NCBI GenBank assembly: GCA_964035545.1
Contig: OZ037770.1
Location: 7,330,527 to 7,394,526, forward strand
Length of the DNA: 64,000 bases
Source of the DNA: Bugula neritina
Taxonomy: Eukaryota; Bryozoa; Gymnolaemata; Cheilostomatida; Bugulidae
Reading direction: 5' to 3'
Shown here: positions 51,860-64,000 of the stretch, piece after piece
Layout: each line of letters starts with the position of its first letter
How positions within the stretch are numbered: position 1 is the stretch's first letter
The notes under the pieces: generated by a model
What the model was told of the DNA's origin: nothing
Databases searched by the model: none
Seen by the model: only the letters and a program-made list of their open reading frames with translations
Translations under genes and position numbers: made by a program

Positions 51860-54205
51860 AGGCACTTTCAGGCACTTTTAGGCACTTTTAGCACATTTAG
51901 GCACATTTAGGCACTCTTTAGCCCATTTAGGCACATTTAGGCACTTTTTAGCATATTGATGCACATTTAGGCACCATTAGCATATTTAGGCACTTTTTAG
52001 CCCATTTAGGCACTTCTTAGCACATTTAGTCACTTTTTATCACATTTAGGCACTTTTAGCACATTTAGACACGTTTAGCACTTTTTAGCACATTTGGGCG
52101 CTTTTTAGCACATTTAGGCGCTTTTAGCACATTTAGGCACATTTAGGCACTTTTTAGCACATTTAGGCACTTTTTAGCACATTTAAGCACTTTTAAGCAT
52201 TTTTAGGCACTTTTAGCACATTTAGGCACATTTAGGCAATCTTTAGCCCAATTAGGCACATTTAGGCACTTTTTAGCGCATTTAGGCACTTTTAGGCACT
52301 TTTCAGCACATGTAGGCCCTTTTAGCATATTTAGGCACATTTAGGCACTATTAGCACATTTAAGCACTCTTTAGCACATATAGGAACTTTTAGGCACCTT
52401 TTAGCACATTTAGGCCCTTTCAGCACATTTAGGCATATTAAGACACTATTAGCACATTTAGGCACTTTTCAGCACATTTGGGCACTTTTAGCACTTTTAG
52501 CACATTGAGGCACTTTTTAGCACATTTAGGCACTTTTAGGCACTTTTCAGCTCATTTAGGCTTTTTTAGCACATTTGGGCACTTTTTATCACATTTAGGC
52601 ACTTTTAGCACATTAGGCACATTTAGGCACTTTTTAGCACATTTTGGCACTTTTAGCACATTTAGGCACATTTAGGCACTTTTTAGCACATTTAGGCACT
52701 TTTAGGCACTTTTCAGCTCATTTAGGCTTTTTTAGCACATTTGGGCACTTTTTATCACATTTAGGCACTTTAGCACATTTAGACACGTTTAGGCACTTTT
52801 TAGCACATTTGGGCACTTTTCAGCACATTTAGGCGCTTTTAGCACATTTAGGCACATTTAGGCACTTTTTAGCACGTTTAGGCACTTTTTAGCACATTTG
52901 GGCACTTTTCAGCACATTTAGGCACTTTTAGCACATTTAGGCACATTTAGGCACTTTTTAGCACATTTTGGCACTTTTAGCACATTTAGGCACATTTAGG
53001 CACTTTTTAGCACATTTAGGCACTTTTAGGCACTTTTCAGCTCATTTAGGCTTTTTTAGCACATTTGGGCACTTTTTATCACATTTAGGCACTTTTAGCA
53101 CATTTAGACACGTTTAGGCACTTTTTTAGCACATTTGGGCACTTTTTAGCACATTTAGGCGCTTTTAGCACATTTAGGCACATTTAGGCACTTTTTAGCA
53201 CATTTAGGCACTTTTTAGCACATTTGGGCACTTTTCAGCACATTTAGGCACTTTTAGCACATATAGGCACTTTTAGGCATCTTTTAGCACATTTAGGCCC
53301 TTTCAGCACATTTAGGCATATTAAGACACTATTAGCACATTTAGGCACTTTTCAGCACATTTAGGCACTTTTAGCACACTTAAGCACATGTAGGCACTCT
53401 TTAGCACATTTAGGCACATTTAGGCATTTTTTAGCACATTTGGGCACTTTTCAGCACATTTAGACACGTTTAGGCACTTTTTAGCACATTTGGGCACTTT
53501 TCAGCACATTTAGGCGGTTTTTAGCACATTTAGGCACTATAAGCACATTTAGGCACTTTCATCACACTTAAGCACATTTAGGCACTCTTTAGCACATTTA
53601 GGCACTTTTAGGCACTTTTTAGCACATTTAGGCACTTTTAAGCACTTTTAGGCACTTTTAGCACATTTAGGCACATTTAGGCAATCTTTAGCCCAATTAG
53701 GCACATTTAGGCACTTTTTAGCGCATTTAGGCACTTTTAGGCACTTTTTAGCACATTTAGGCCCTTTCAGCACATTTAGGCACATTAAGACACTATTAGC
53801 ACATTTAGGCACTGTCATCACACTTAAGCACATTTAGGCACTCTTTAGCACATTTAGGCACTTTTAGGCACATTTTAGCACATTTAGGCACTTTCAGGCA
53901 CTTTTAGGCACTTTTAGCACATTTAGGCACATTTAGGCACTCTTTAGCCCATTTAGGCACATTTAGGCACTTTTTAGCATATTGATGCACATTTAGGCAC
54001 CATTAGCATATTTAGGCACTTTTTAGCCCATTTAGGCACTTCTTAGCACATTTAGTCACTTTTTATCACATTTAGGCACTTTTAGCACATTTAGACACGT
54101 TTAGGCACTTTTTAGCACATTTGGGCGCTTTTTAGCACATTTAGGCGCTTTTAGCACATTTAGGCACATTTAGGCACTTTTTAGCACATTTAGGCACTTT
54201 TTAGC
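51860..54205 (+). repeat. 2.4-kb higher-order unit of satellite 2, copy B
   Basis: Partner of 47540-49943. Immediately after it the array begins another unit (TTTAAGCACTTTTAAGCA, as at about 47866 and 52186) and is then cut off by the assembly gap. Confidence 0.8.
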
Positions 54206-54246
54206 ACATTTAAGCACTTTTAAGCATTTTTAGGCACTTTTAGCAC

Positions 54247-54446
54247 NNNNNNNNNNNNNNNNNNNNNNNNNNNNNNNNNNNNNNNNNNNNNNNNNNNNNN
54301 NNNNNNNNNNNNNNNNNNNNNNNNNNNNNNNNNNNNNNNNNNNNNNNNNNNNNNNNNNNNNNNNNNNNNNNNNNNNNNNNNNNNNNNNNNNNNNNNNNNN
54401 NNNNNNNNNNNNNNNNNNNNNNNNNNNNNNNNNNNNNNNNNNNNNN
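54247..54446. other. Assembly gap (200 N)
   Basis: Exactly 200 N, a conventional placeholder length. Sequence to the left is entering another 2-kb-type higher-order unit; sequence to the right belongs to a different satellite 2 subfamily. The true missing length is unknown and probably larger. Any reading frame drawn across it is meaningless. Confidence 0.99.
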
Positions 54447-57400
54447 ATTCAGGCACTTTCTAGCACATTTAGGCACTTTTAGCACATTTTGGACATTTAG
54501 GCACTTTTTAACACATTTAGGCACTTTTAGGCATCTTTAGGTGGTTTTTAGCACATTTAGGCACTTTTTAGCACATTTGAGCACTTTTAGCACATTTAGG
54601 CACTTTTAGGTACTTTTTAGCACATTTAGGCACGTTAAGCACATTTAGGCACATTTAGGCACTATTAGCACATTTAGGCACTTTTAGAACCTTTAGGAAC
54701 ATTTGGGCACTTTTTAGCACATTTAGGCACTTTTAGCACATTTAGGCACTTTTAGCACATTTAGGCACTTTTTACCGCATTTAGGGACCTTCAGCACATT
54801 TAGGCATATTTAGGCACTTTTAGGCATCTTTAGGCACTTTTTAGCACATTTAGGCACTTTTAGCGCATTTAGGCACATTTAGGCACTTTTAGCACATTTA
54901 GGCTTATTTAAGCACTTTTTAGCCCATTTAGGCACTTTTTAGCATATTTAGGCACTATTAGCACATTTAGGCACATTCAGGCACTTTTTAGCACATTTAG
55001 GCACTTTTAGCACATTTAGGCACTTTTAGCACATTTAGGCACATTTAGGCACTTATAGGCACCTTTTGGCACTTTTAGCACATTTCGGCACTTTTAACAC
55101 ATTTAAGCACTTTTAGCACATTTAGGCACTTTTAAAACATTTAGCCACATTTAGGCTCTTTTGGGCACTTTTTAGCACATTTAGGCACTTTTTAGCACAT
55201 TCGAGCATTTTTAGCACATTTAGGCACTTTTAGAACATTTAGGCACATTTGGGCTCTTTTAGGCATTTTTTAGCACATTTAGGCCCTTTTAACACATTTA
55301 AGCACTTTTTAGCACATTTAGGCACTTTTTAGCACATTTGGGCACTTTTAGCACATTTAGGCACTTTTAGGCACCTTTAGGCACTTTTTAGCACATTTAA
55401 GCACTTTTTAGCTTGTTTGAGCACTTTTCGCACATTTGGGCACTTTTAGAACATTTACGCACATTGAGGCTCTTTTAGGCACTTTTTAGCACATTTAGGC
55501 ACTTTTTAGCACATTTAGGCACTTTTGGCACATTTAGGCTTTTTTTTAGCACATTTAGGCACTTAGCGCATTTAAGCACATTTAGGCACTTTTAGCACAT
55601 TTAGGCACTTTTAGAACCTTTAGGCACATTTGGGCACTTTTTAGCACATTTAGGCACTTTTAGCACATTTAGGCACTTTTTAGCACATTCAGGCACTTTC
55701 TAGCACATTTAGGCACTTTTAGAACATTTAGGCACATTTAGGCATTTTTTAGCACATTTAGGCACTTTTAGCATATTTGAGCATTTTTAGCACATTTGGG
55801 CACTTTTAGAACATTTGGGCACATTTGCGCACTTTTTAGCACATTTAGGCACTCTTGGCACATTTAGGCACATTTAGCAAGTTTAGGCACTTTTAAGCAC
55901 TTTTTAGCACATTTAGGCACTTTAGGCACATTTAGGCACATTTAGGCACTTTTAGAACCTTTAGGCATATTTGGGCACTTTTCAGCACGTTTAGGCACTT
56001 TCAGCACATTTAGGCACATTTAGGCACTTTTTAGCACGTTCAGGCACTTTCTAGCACATTTAGGCACTTTTAGCACATTTAAGACATTTAGGCACTTTTT
56101 AGCACATTTAGGCACTTTTAGGCATCTTTAGGCACTTTTTAGCACGTTTAGGCACTTTTTAGCACATTTGAGCATTTTTAGCACATTTAGGCACTATTTA
56201 GCACATTTAGGCACTTTTAGCACATTTAGGCACTTTTAGGTACTTTTTAGCACATTTAGGCACGTTAAGCACATTTAGGCACATTTAGGCATTTTTTAGC
56301 ACATTTAGGCACTTTTAGCACATTTAGGTACATTTAGGCACTTTTAGGCATCTTTAGGCACTTTTTAGCACATTTAGGCATTTTTTTAGCACATTCGAGC
56401 ATTTTTAGCACATTTGGGCACTTTTAGAACATTTAGGCACATTTGGGCACTTTTTAGCACATTTAGGCACTTTTGGCACATTTAGGCACTTTTAGCAAGT
56501 TTAGGCACTTTTAAGCACTTTTTAGCACATTTAGGCACTTTAGGCACATTTAGGCACATTTAGGCACTTTTAGAACCTTTAGGCACATTTGGGCACTTTT
56601 TAGCACATTTAGGCACTTTCAGCACATTTAGGCACATTTAGGCACTTTTTAGGCCATTCAGGCACTTTCTAGCACATTTAGGCACTTTTAGCACATTTTG
56701 GACATTTAGGCACTTTTTAACACATTTAGGCACTTTTAGGCATCTTTAGGTGGTTTTTAGCACATTTAGGCACTTTTTAGCACATTTGAGCACTTTTAGC
56801 ACATTTAGGCACTTTTAGGTACTTTTTAGCACATTTAGGCACGTTAAGCACATTTAGGCACATTTAGGCACTATTAGCACATTTAGGCACTTTTAGAACC
56901 TTTAGGAACATTTGGGCACTTTTTAGCACATTTAGGCACTTTTAGCACATTTAGGCACTTTTAGCACATTTAGGCACTTTTTACCGCATTTAGGGACCTT
57001 CAGCACATTTAGGCATATTTAGGCACTTTTAGGCATCTTTAGGCACTTTTTAGCACATTTAGGCACTTTTAGCGCATTTAGGCACATTTAGGCACTTTTA
57101 GCACATTTAGGCTTATTTAAGCACTTTTTAGCCCATTTAGGCACTTTTTAGCATATTTAGGCACTATTAGCACATTTAGGCACATTCAGGCACTTTTTAG
57201 CACATTTAGGCACTTTTAGCACATTTAGGCACTTTTAGCACATTTAGGCACATTTAGGCACTTATAGGCACCTTTTGGCACTTTTAGCACATTTCGGCAC
57301 TTTTTAACACATTTAAGCACTTTTAGCACATTTGGGCACTTTTAAAACATTTAGCCACATTTAGGCTCTTTTGGGCACTTTTTAGCACATTTAGGCACTT

Positions 57401-60400
57401 TTAGGACCTTTTTAGCACATTTAGGCACTTTTAGCGCATTTAGGCACATTTAGGCACTCTTAGCACATTTAGGCTTATTTAGGCACTTTTTAGCACATTT
57501 AGGCGTTTTTTAGCACATTTTGGCACTATCAGCACATTTAGGCATATTTAGGCACTTTTAGGCACTTTTAGCACATTTAGGCACTTTTAAGCACTTTTTA
57601 GCACATTTAGGCACTTTAGGCACATTTAGGCACTATTAGCACATTTAGGCACTTTTAGAACCTTTAGGCACATTTGGGCACTTTTTAGCACATTTAGGCA
57701 CTTTTAGCACATTTAGGCATATTTAGGCACTTTTAGGCATCTTTAGGCACTTTTTAGCACATTTAGGCACTTTTAGCACATTTAGGCACATTTAGGCACA
57801 TTTAGGTACTTTCAGCACATTTAGGCACATTTAGGCACTTTTTAGGCCATTCAGGCACTTTCTAGCACATTTAGGCACTTTTAGCACATTTTGGACATTT
57901 AGGCACTTTTTAACACATTTAGGCACTTTTAGGCATCTTTAGGTGGTTTTTAGCACATTTAGGCACTTTTTAGCACATTTGAGCACTTTTAGCACATTTA
58001 GGCACTTTTAGGTACTTTTTAGCACATTTAGGCACGTTAAGCACATTTAGGCACATTTAGGCACTATTAGCACATTTAGGCACTTTTAGAACCTTTAGGA
58101 ACATTTGGGCACTTTTTAGCACATTTAGGCACTTTTAGCACATTTAGGCACTTTTAGCACATTTAGGCACTTTTTACCGCATTTAGGGACCTTCAGCACA
58201 TTTAGGCATATTTAGGCACTTTTAGGCATCTTTAGGCACTTTTTAGCACATTTAGGCACTTTTAGCGCATTTAGGCACATTTAGGCACTTTTAGCACATT
58301 TAGGCTTATTTAAGCACTTTTTAGCCCATTTAGGCACTTTTTAGCATATTTAGGCACTATTAGCACATTTAGGCACATTCAGGCACTTTTTAGCACATTT
58401 AGGCACTTTTAGCACATTTAGGCACTTTTAGCACATTTAGGCACATTTAGGCACTTATAGGCACCTTTTGGCACTTTTAGCACATTTCGGCACTTTTTAA
58501 CACATTTAAGCACTTTTAGCACATTTAGGCACTTTTAAAACATTTAGCCACATTTAGGCTCTTTTGGGCACTTTTTAGCACATTTAGGCACTTTTTAGCA
58601 CATTCGAGCATTTTTAGCACATTTAGGCACTTTTAGAACATTTAGGCACATTTGGGCTCTTTTAGGCATTTTTTAGCACATTTAGGCCCTTTTAACACAT
58701 TTAAGCACTTTTTAGCACATTTAGGCACTTTTTAGCACATTTGGGCACTTTTAGCACATTTAGGCACTTTTAGGCACCTTTAGGCACTTTTTAGCACATT
58801 TAAGCACTTTTTAGCTTGTTTGAGCACTTTTCGCACATTTGGGCACTTTTAGAACATTTACGCACATTGAGGCTCTTTTAGGCACTTTTTAGCACATTTA
58901 GGCACTTTTTAGCACATTTAGGCACTTTTGGCACATTTAGGCTTTTTTTAGCACATTTAGGCACTTAGCGCATTTAAGCACATTTAGGCACTTTTAGCAC
59001 ATTTAGGCACTTTTAGAACCTTTAGGCACATTTGGGCACTTTTTAGCACATTTAGGCACTTTTAGCACATTTAGGCACTTTTTAGCACATTCAGGCACTT
59101 TCTAGCACATTTAGGCACTTTTAGAACATTTAGGCACATTTAGGCATTTTTTAGCACATTTAGGCACTTTTAGCACATTTGAGCATTTTTAGCACATTTG
59201 GGCACTTTTAGAACATTTGGGCACATTTGCGCACTTTTTAGCACATTTAGGCACTTTTGGCACATTTAGGCACATTTAGCAAGTTTAGGCACTTTTAAGC
59301 ACTTTTTAGCACATTTAGGCACTTTAGGCACATTTAGGCACATTTAGGCACTTTTAGAACCTTTAGGCATATTTGGGCACTTTTTAGCACGTTTAGGCAC
59401 TTTCAGCACATTTAGGCACATTTAGGCACTTTTTAGCACGTTCAGGCACTTTCTAGCACATTTAGGCACTTTTAGCACATTTAAGACATTTAGGCACTTT
59501 TTAGCACATTTAGGCACTTTTAGGCATCTTTAGGCACTTTTTAGCACGTTTAGGCACTTTTTAGCACATTTGAGCATTTTTAGCACATTTAGGCACTATT
59601 TAGCACATTTAGGCACTTTTAGCACATTTAGGCACTTTTAGGTACTTTTTAGCACATTTAGGCACGTTAAGCACATTTAGGCACTTTTAAGCACTTTTTA
59701 GCACATTTAGGCACTTTAGGCACATTTAGGCACATTTAGGCACTTTTAGAACCTTTAGGCACATTTGGGCACTTTTTAGCACATTTAGGCACTTTTAGCA
59801 CATTTAGGCACATTTAGGCACATTTAGGTACTTTTTAGCACATTTAGGCACTTTTAGCACATTTAGGCACTTTTAGGCATCTTTAGGCACTTTTTAGCAC
59901 ATTTAAGCACTTTTTAGCACATTCGAGCATTTTTAGCACATTTAGGCACTTTTAGAACATTTAGGCACATTTGGGCTCTTTTAGGCATTTTTTAGCACAT
60001 TTAGGCCCTTTTAACACATTTAGGCACTTTTTAGCACATTTAGGCACTTTTTAGCACATTTGGGCACTTTTAGCACATTTAGGCACTTTTAGGCACCTTT
60101 AGGCACTTTTTAGCATATTTAAGCACTTTTTAGCTTGTTTGAGCACTTTTCGCACATTTGGGCACTTTTAGAACATTTACGCACATTGAGGCTCTTTTAG
60201 GCACTTTTTAGCACATTTAGGCACTTTTTAGCACATTTAGGGCACTTTTGGCACATTTTAGGCATTCTTTTAGCACATTTAGGCATAGCGCTTTAGCAGC
60301 ATTTAGCACTTAGCACTTAGGCACTTTTAGGCACTTTAGGCTCATTTTAGCATTTAGGCACTTTTAGCACATTTAGGGCACTTTTTAGGCACATTAGGCA

Positions 60401-61255
60401 CTTTTAGCACTTTAGGCACTTTTAGCAATTTAGGCACTTTTTAGCACACATTCAGGCACTTTCTAGCACATTTAGGCATTTTTAGAACATTTAGGCACAT
60501 TTAGGCATTTCTTAGCACATTTAGGCACTTTTAGCACATTTGAGCATTTTTAGCACATTTGGGCACTTTTAGAACATTTAGGCACATTTGCGCACTTTTT
60601 AGCACATTTAGGCACTTTTGGCACATTTAGGCACTTTTAGCAAGTTTAGGCACTTTTATGCACTTTTTAGCACATTTAGGCACTTTAGGCACATTTAGGC
60701 ACATTTAGGCACTTTTAGAACCTTTATGCACATTTGGGCACTTTTTAGCACGTTTAGGCACTTTCAGCACATTTAGGCACTTTTTAGCACGTTCAGGCAC
60801 TTTCTAGCACATTTAGGCACTTTTAGCACATTTAAGACATTTAGGCACTTTTTAGCACATTTAGGCACTTTTAGGCATCTTTAGGCACTTTTTAGCACGT
60901 TTAGGCACTTTTTAGCACATTTGAGCATTTTTAGCACATTTAGGCACTATTTAGCACATTTAGGCACTTTTAGCACATTTAGGCACTTTTAGGTACTTTT
61001 TAGCACATTTAGGCACGTTAAGCACATTTAGGCACATTTAGGCACTATTAGCACATTTAGGCACTTTTAGAACCTTTAGGAACATTTGGGCACTTTTTAG
61101 CACATTTAGGCACTTTCAGCACATTTAGGCACTTTTAGCACATTTAGGCACTTTTTAGCACATTTAGGCACCTTTAGCACATTTAGGCACATTTAGGCAC
61201 TTTTAGGCACTTTTTGGCACATTTAGGCACATTTAGGCACTATTAGCACATTTAG
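54447..61255 (+). repeat. Satellite 2 array, block 2 (distinct subfamily)
   Basis: Same 10/11-bp monomers but different variants, including GCACTTTCTAGC, AACCTTTAGGCAC and GCTTGTTTGAGCAC. A segment with TTTTGGACATTTAGGCAC begins near 54490, 56695 and 57890. About 54447-56270 recurs at 57848-59672 with a ~3401-bp offset, and 56655-57400 is a third partial copy. GCTTGTTTGAGCAC marks 55412, 58813 and 60134. The block ends at about 61255 directly against reversed satellite 1. Confidence 0.93.
60241..60450 (+). other. Locally disrupted satellite 2 (possible consensus errors)
   Basis: The regular 10/11-bp rhythm breaks down over about 200 bp: GGCACATTTTAGGCATTC, GGCATAGCGCTTTAGCAGC, TTAGCACTTAGCACTTAGG and several units missing or gaining one to three bases. 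The related stretches at about 55520-55700 and 58920-59100 are regular here. It is either real local decay or a low-quality assembly patch. Confidence 0.6.
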
Positions 61256-64000
61256 GTAACTTACTGAAATATGTTGCAAACTACTGAAATATACTGCCAA
61301 ATGCTGCAACATACTGAAATACACTGTAACATACTCAAATACACTGCAACATACTGCAACAAACTCAAATACACTGTAACAATGTGAAATACACTGCAAC
61401 ACATTGAAATATACTGCAACATAATGAAACATACGGCAACATACTGAAATATACTGCGACACATTGAAATATGCTGCAACATACTGAAATATACTACATC
61501 ATACTGAAGTATACTGCAACATACTGAAATATACTGCAACATACTGAAATATACTGCAACATACTGCAATATACTGACATACACTGTAACATACTGAAAC
61601 ATACAACAACATACTGAAATACACCTCGCCATAAGGAATTACACTGCAACATACTGCAAAATACTGAAATATACTCTAACATACTGAAATATGTTGCAAA
61701 CTACTGAAATATAGTGCCAAATGCTGCAACATACTGAAATACACTGTAACATACTCAAAAACACTGCCAAATGCTGCAACAAACTGAAATACACTGTAAC
61801 ATTATGAAATACACTGCAACACATTGAAATATACTGCAAAATACTGAAATACACTTCAACATTAGGAATTACATTGCAACATACTGCAACATACTGAAAT
61901 ATACTGTAACATACTGAAGTACACTGCAAAACATTGGATTATACTGCAACATACCTAAATACGTGGTAACCTACTGAAATATGTTGCAAACCACTGAAAT
62001 ATACTGCAGCATACTGCAACATAATGAAATAATATACTGCAACATACTGAAATACACTGCAAAACATTGGATTATACTGCAACATACCGAAATATATGGT
62101 AACTTACTGAAATATGTTTCAAACTACTGAAATATACTGCCAAATGCTGCAACATACTGAAATACACTGTAACATACTCAAAAACACTGCAACATACTGC
62201 AACAAACTCAAATACACTGTAACAATATGAAATACACTGCAACACATTGAAATATACTGCAACATACTGAAACATACGGCAACATACTGCAACATAATGA
62301 AATATACTGCAACATACTGAAATATACTGCAAAATACTGCAACACACTGAAATACACTGTAACATACTGAAATACACTGCAAATTACTGAAACATACTGC
62401 AACATACTGAAATATACTGCAAGATGCTGCAACATCTTAAAATACATTGTAAGATACCGAAATACACTGCAACATACTGCAACAAACTCAAATACACTGT
62501 AACAATATGAAATACACTGCATCACATTGAAATATACTGCAACATACTGAAACATACGGCAACATACTGAAACATACTGCGACACATTGAAATATGCTGC
62601 AACATACTAAAATATACTACATCATACTGAAGTATACTGCAACATACCGAAGTATACTGCAACATACTGAAATATACTCCAACATACTGCAATATACTGA
62701 CATACACTGTAACATACTGAAACATACAACAACATACTGAAATACACCTCACCATAAGGAATTACATTGCCACATACTGCAACAAACTGAAATATACTCT
62801 AACATACTGAAGTACACTGCAAAACATTGGATTATACCGCAACATACCTAAATATATGGTAACCTACTGAAATATGTTGCAAACTACTGAAATATACTGC
62901 AGCATACTGCAACATAATGAAATATACTGCAACATACTGAAATACACTGCAACACACTGGATTATACTGCAACATACCTAAATATATGGTAACCTACTTG
63001 AATATGTTGCAAACTACTGAAATATACTGCAACATACTGCAACATAATGAAATATACTGCAACATACTGAAATGGACTGCAAAATACTGCAACAAACTGA
63101 AAAACACTGTAACATTATGAAATACACTGCAATACATTGAAATAAACTGCAACATACTGAAACATACGGCAACATACTGAAATATACTGCGACACATTGA
63201 AATATGCTGCAACATACTGAAATATACTGCAAGATGCTGCAACATACTGAAATACATTGTAAGATACCGAAATACACTGCAACATACTGCAAAAAACTGA
63301 ATTACACTGTAACATTATGAAATACACTGCAAAACATTGAAATATACTGCAACATACTGAAACATACGGCAACATACTGAAATATACTGCGACACATTGA
63401 AATATGCTGCAACATACTGAAATATACTGCAAGATACTGAAATATGCTGCAACAGATTGAAATATACAGCAACATACTGAAATATGCTGTAGCATACTGA
63501 AATATACTGCAACATACTGCAATACACTGTAACATATTGAAACACACTGCAACACAAAGAAATATACTGCAACATACTGAAACATACGGCAACATACTGA
63601 AATATACTGCGACGCATTGAAATACACTGCAACATACTGAAATATGCTGTAACATACTGAAATATACTGCAACACACTGGAGTATACTGTAATTCACAGA
63701 AGTATACTGTAACATATTGAAACATACAACAACATACTGAAACACACCTCAACATAAGGAATTACATTGCAACATACTACAACATACTGGAATATACTGT
63801 AACATACTGAAGTACACTGCAAAACATTGGATTATACTGCAACATACCTAAATACATGGTAACCTACTGAAATGTGTTGCAAACTACTGGAATATACTGC
63901 AGCACACTGCAACATAATAGAATATACTGCAACATACTGAAATACACTGCAACACATTGGACTATACTGCAACATACCTAAATATATGGTAACCTACTTA
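61256..64000 (-). repeat. Satellite 1 array in inverted orientation
   Basis: The + strand reads ACTGAAATATACTGCAACAT, the reverse complement of satellite 1 as seen at 1-44046. It has its own variant set: on the minus strand AGTAGTTTGCAACATATTTC followed by AGGTTACCATATATTTAGG. That marker occurs in pairs about 130 bp apart at 61953/62086, 62846/62976 and 63846/63976, so the higher-order period is 0.9-1.0 kb. Long apparent minus-strand frames are the same stop-free artefact as in the forward array. The array runs off the end of the window. Confidence 0.95.

Larger units (their letters stand above)
44047..54246 (+). repeat. Satellite 2 array, block 1 (10/11-bp monomer)
   Basis: Tandem units GCACATTTAG, GCACTTTTAG, GCACTTTTTAG and variants (GGCGCTTTTAG, GGGCACTTTTCAG). 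Ten-base and eleven-base units are interleaved, so the mean period is close to 10.5 bp. Higher-order organisation is clear: a GCACCATTAGCATATTTAGG marker occurs near 45103, 47652, 49733, 51972 and 54000 (spacing 2.0-2.5 kb), and a GTAGGCCCTTTTAGCATATT marker near 45916, 47993, 50751 and 52313. Apparent minus-strand frames of about 60 codons (for example 44757-44942, repeated at 47302, 49385 and 53648) are copies of one higher-order segment and have no features of a real protein. No unrelated DNA interrupts this block. Confidence 0.95.

Noticed and set aside
44501-53833. Minus-strand frames of 61-67 codons with CLNVPKCAKK-type repeats and short plus-strand GTFRHFLAHL-type frames
   Set aside because: These are translations of satellite 2 monomers. 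Identical frames recur only because higher-order units are duplicated.
54220-54524. Apparent frames running through the N block
   Set aside because: They consist mostly of undefined residues across an assembly gap.
1-64000. CRISPR array
   Set aside because: The repeats are contiguous with no unique spacers, and the context is eukaryotic satellite with transposons.

Overview
The window is eukaryotic nuclear DNA, most likely pericentromeric or otherwise heterochromatic satellite. I find no intact protein-coding gene, tRNA or rRNA. About 89% of it is tandem repeat built on a roughly 10-bp unit. The rest is two copies of one long, AT-rich, TIR-bounded mobile element and one 200-N assembly gap. 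The host lineage cannot be fixed from the sequence; an AT-rich invertebrate is plausible, but this is only an impression.

Layout. (1) 1-44046: satellite 1 in the + orientation, made of 10-bp monomers such as TGTTGCAGTA, TATTTCAGTA, TGTTACAGTA and TATTTCAATG, arranged in variable higher-order repeats of about 1.2-1.8 kb. Two insertions interrupt it. (2) 13168-18631 (5464 bp) and 37211-42473 (5263 bp): two copies of the same element in opposite orientations. Each has ~22-bp imperfect terminal inverted repeats starting CACAGC and a 2-bp target-site duplication (TG and AT). The interrupted satellite rejoins exactly when each element and one TSD copy are removed. (3) 44047-61255: satellite 2, made of GCACATTTAG / GCACTTTTAG / GCACTTTTTAG units alternating 10 and 11 bp, with kilobase-scale duplications and a 200-N gap at 54247-54446. 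(4) 61256-64000: satellite 1 again, but in the opposite orientation and with its own ~0.9-1.0 kb higher-order repeat. Satellite 2 is therefore bracketed by inverted satellite 1 arrays.

The very many apparent reading frames in the satellites are artefacts. A 10-bp unit without stop triplets on one strand stays open in all three frames and gives the same cyclic ten-residue peptide in each. The mobile element has no transposase-sized ORF and is probably non-autonomous. It does keep a short conserved ATG reading frame ending at a strong splice-donor-like site, and a ~180-bp subterminal duplication near one end. These two copies and their clean 2-bp TSDs are the best candidates for something not yet described. 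The 10/11-bp phasing of T-tracts in satellite 2 is the second.
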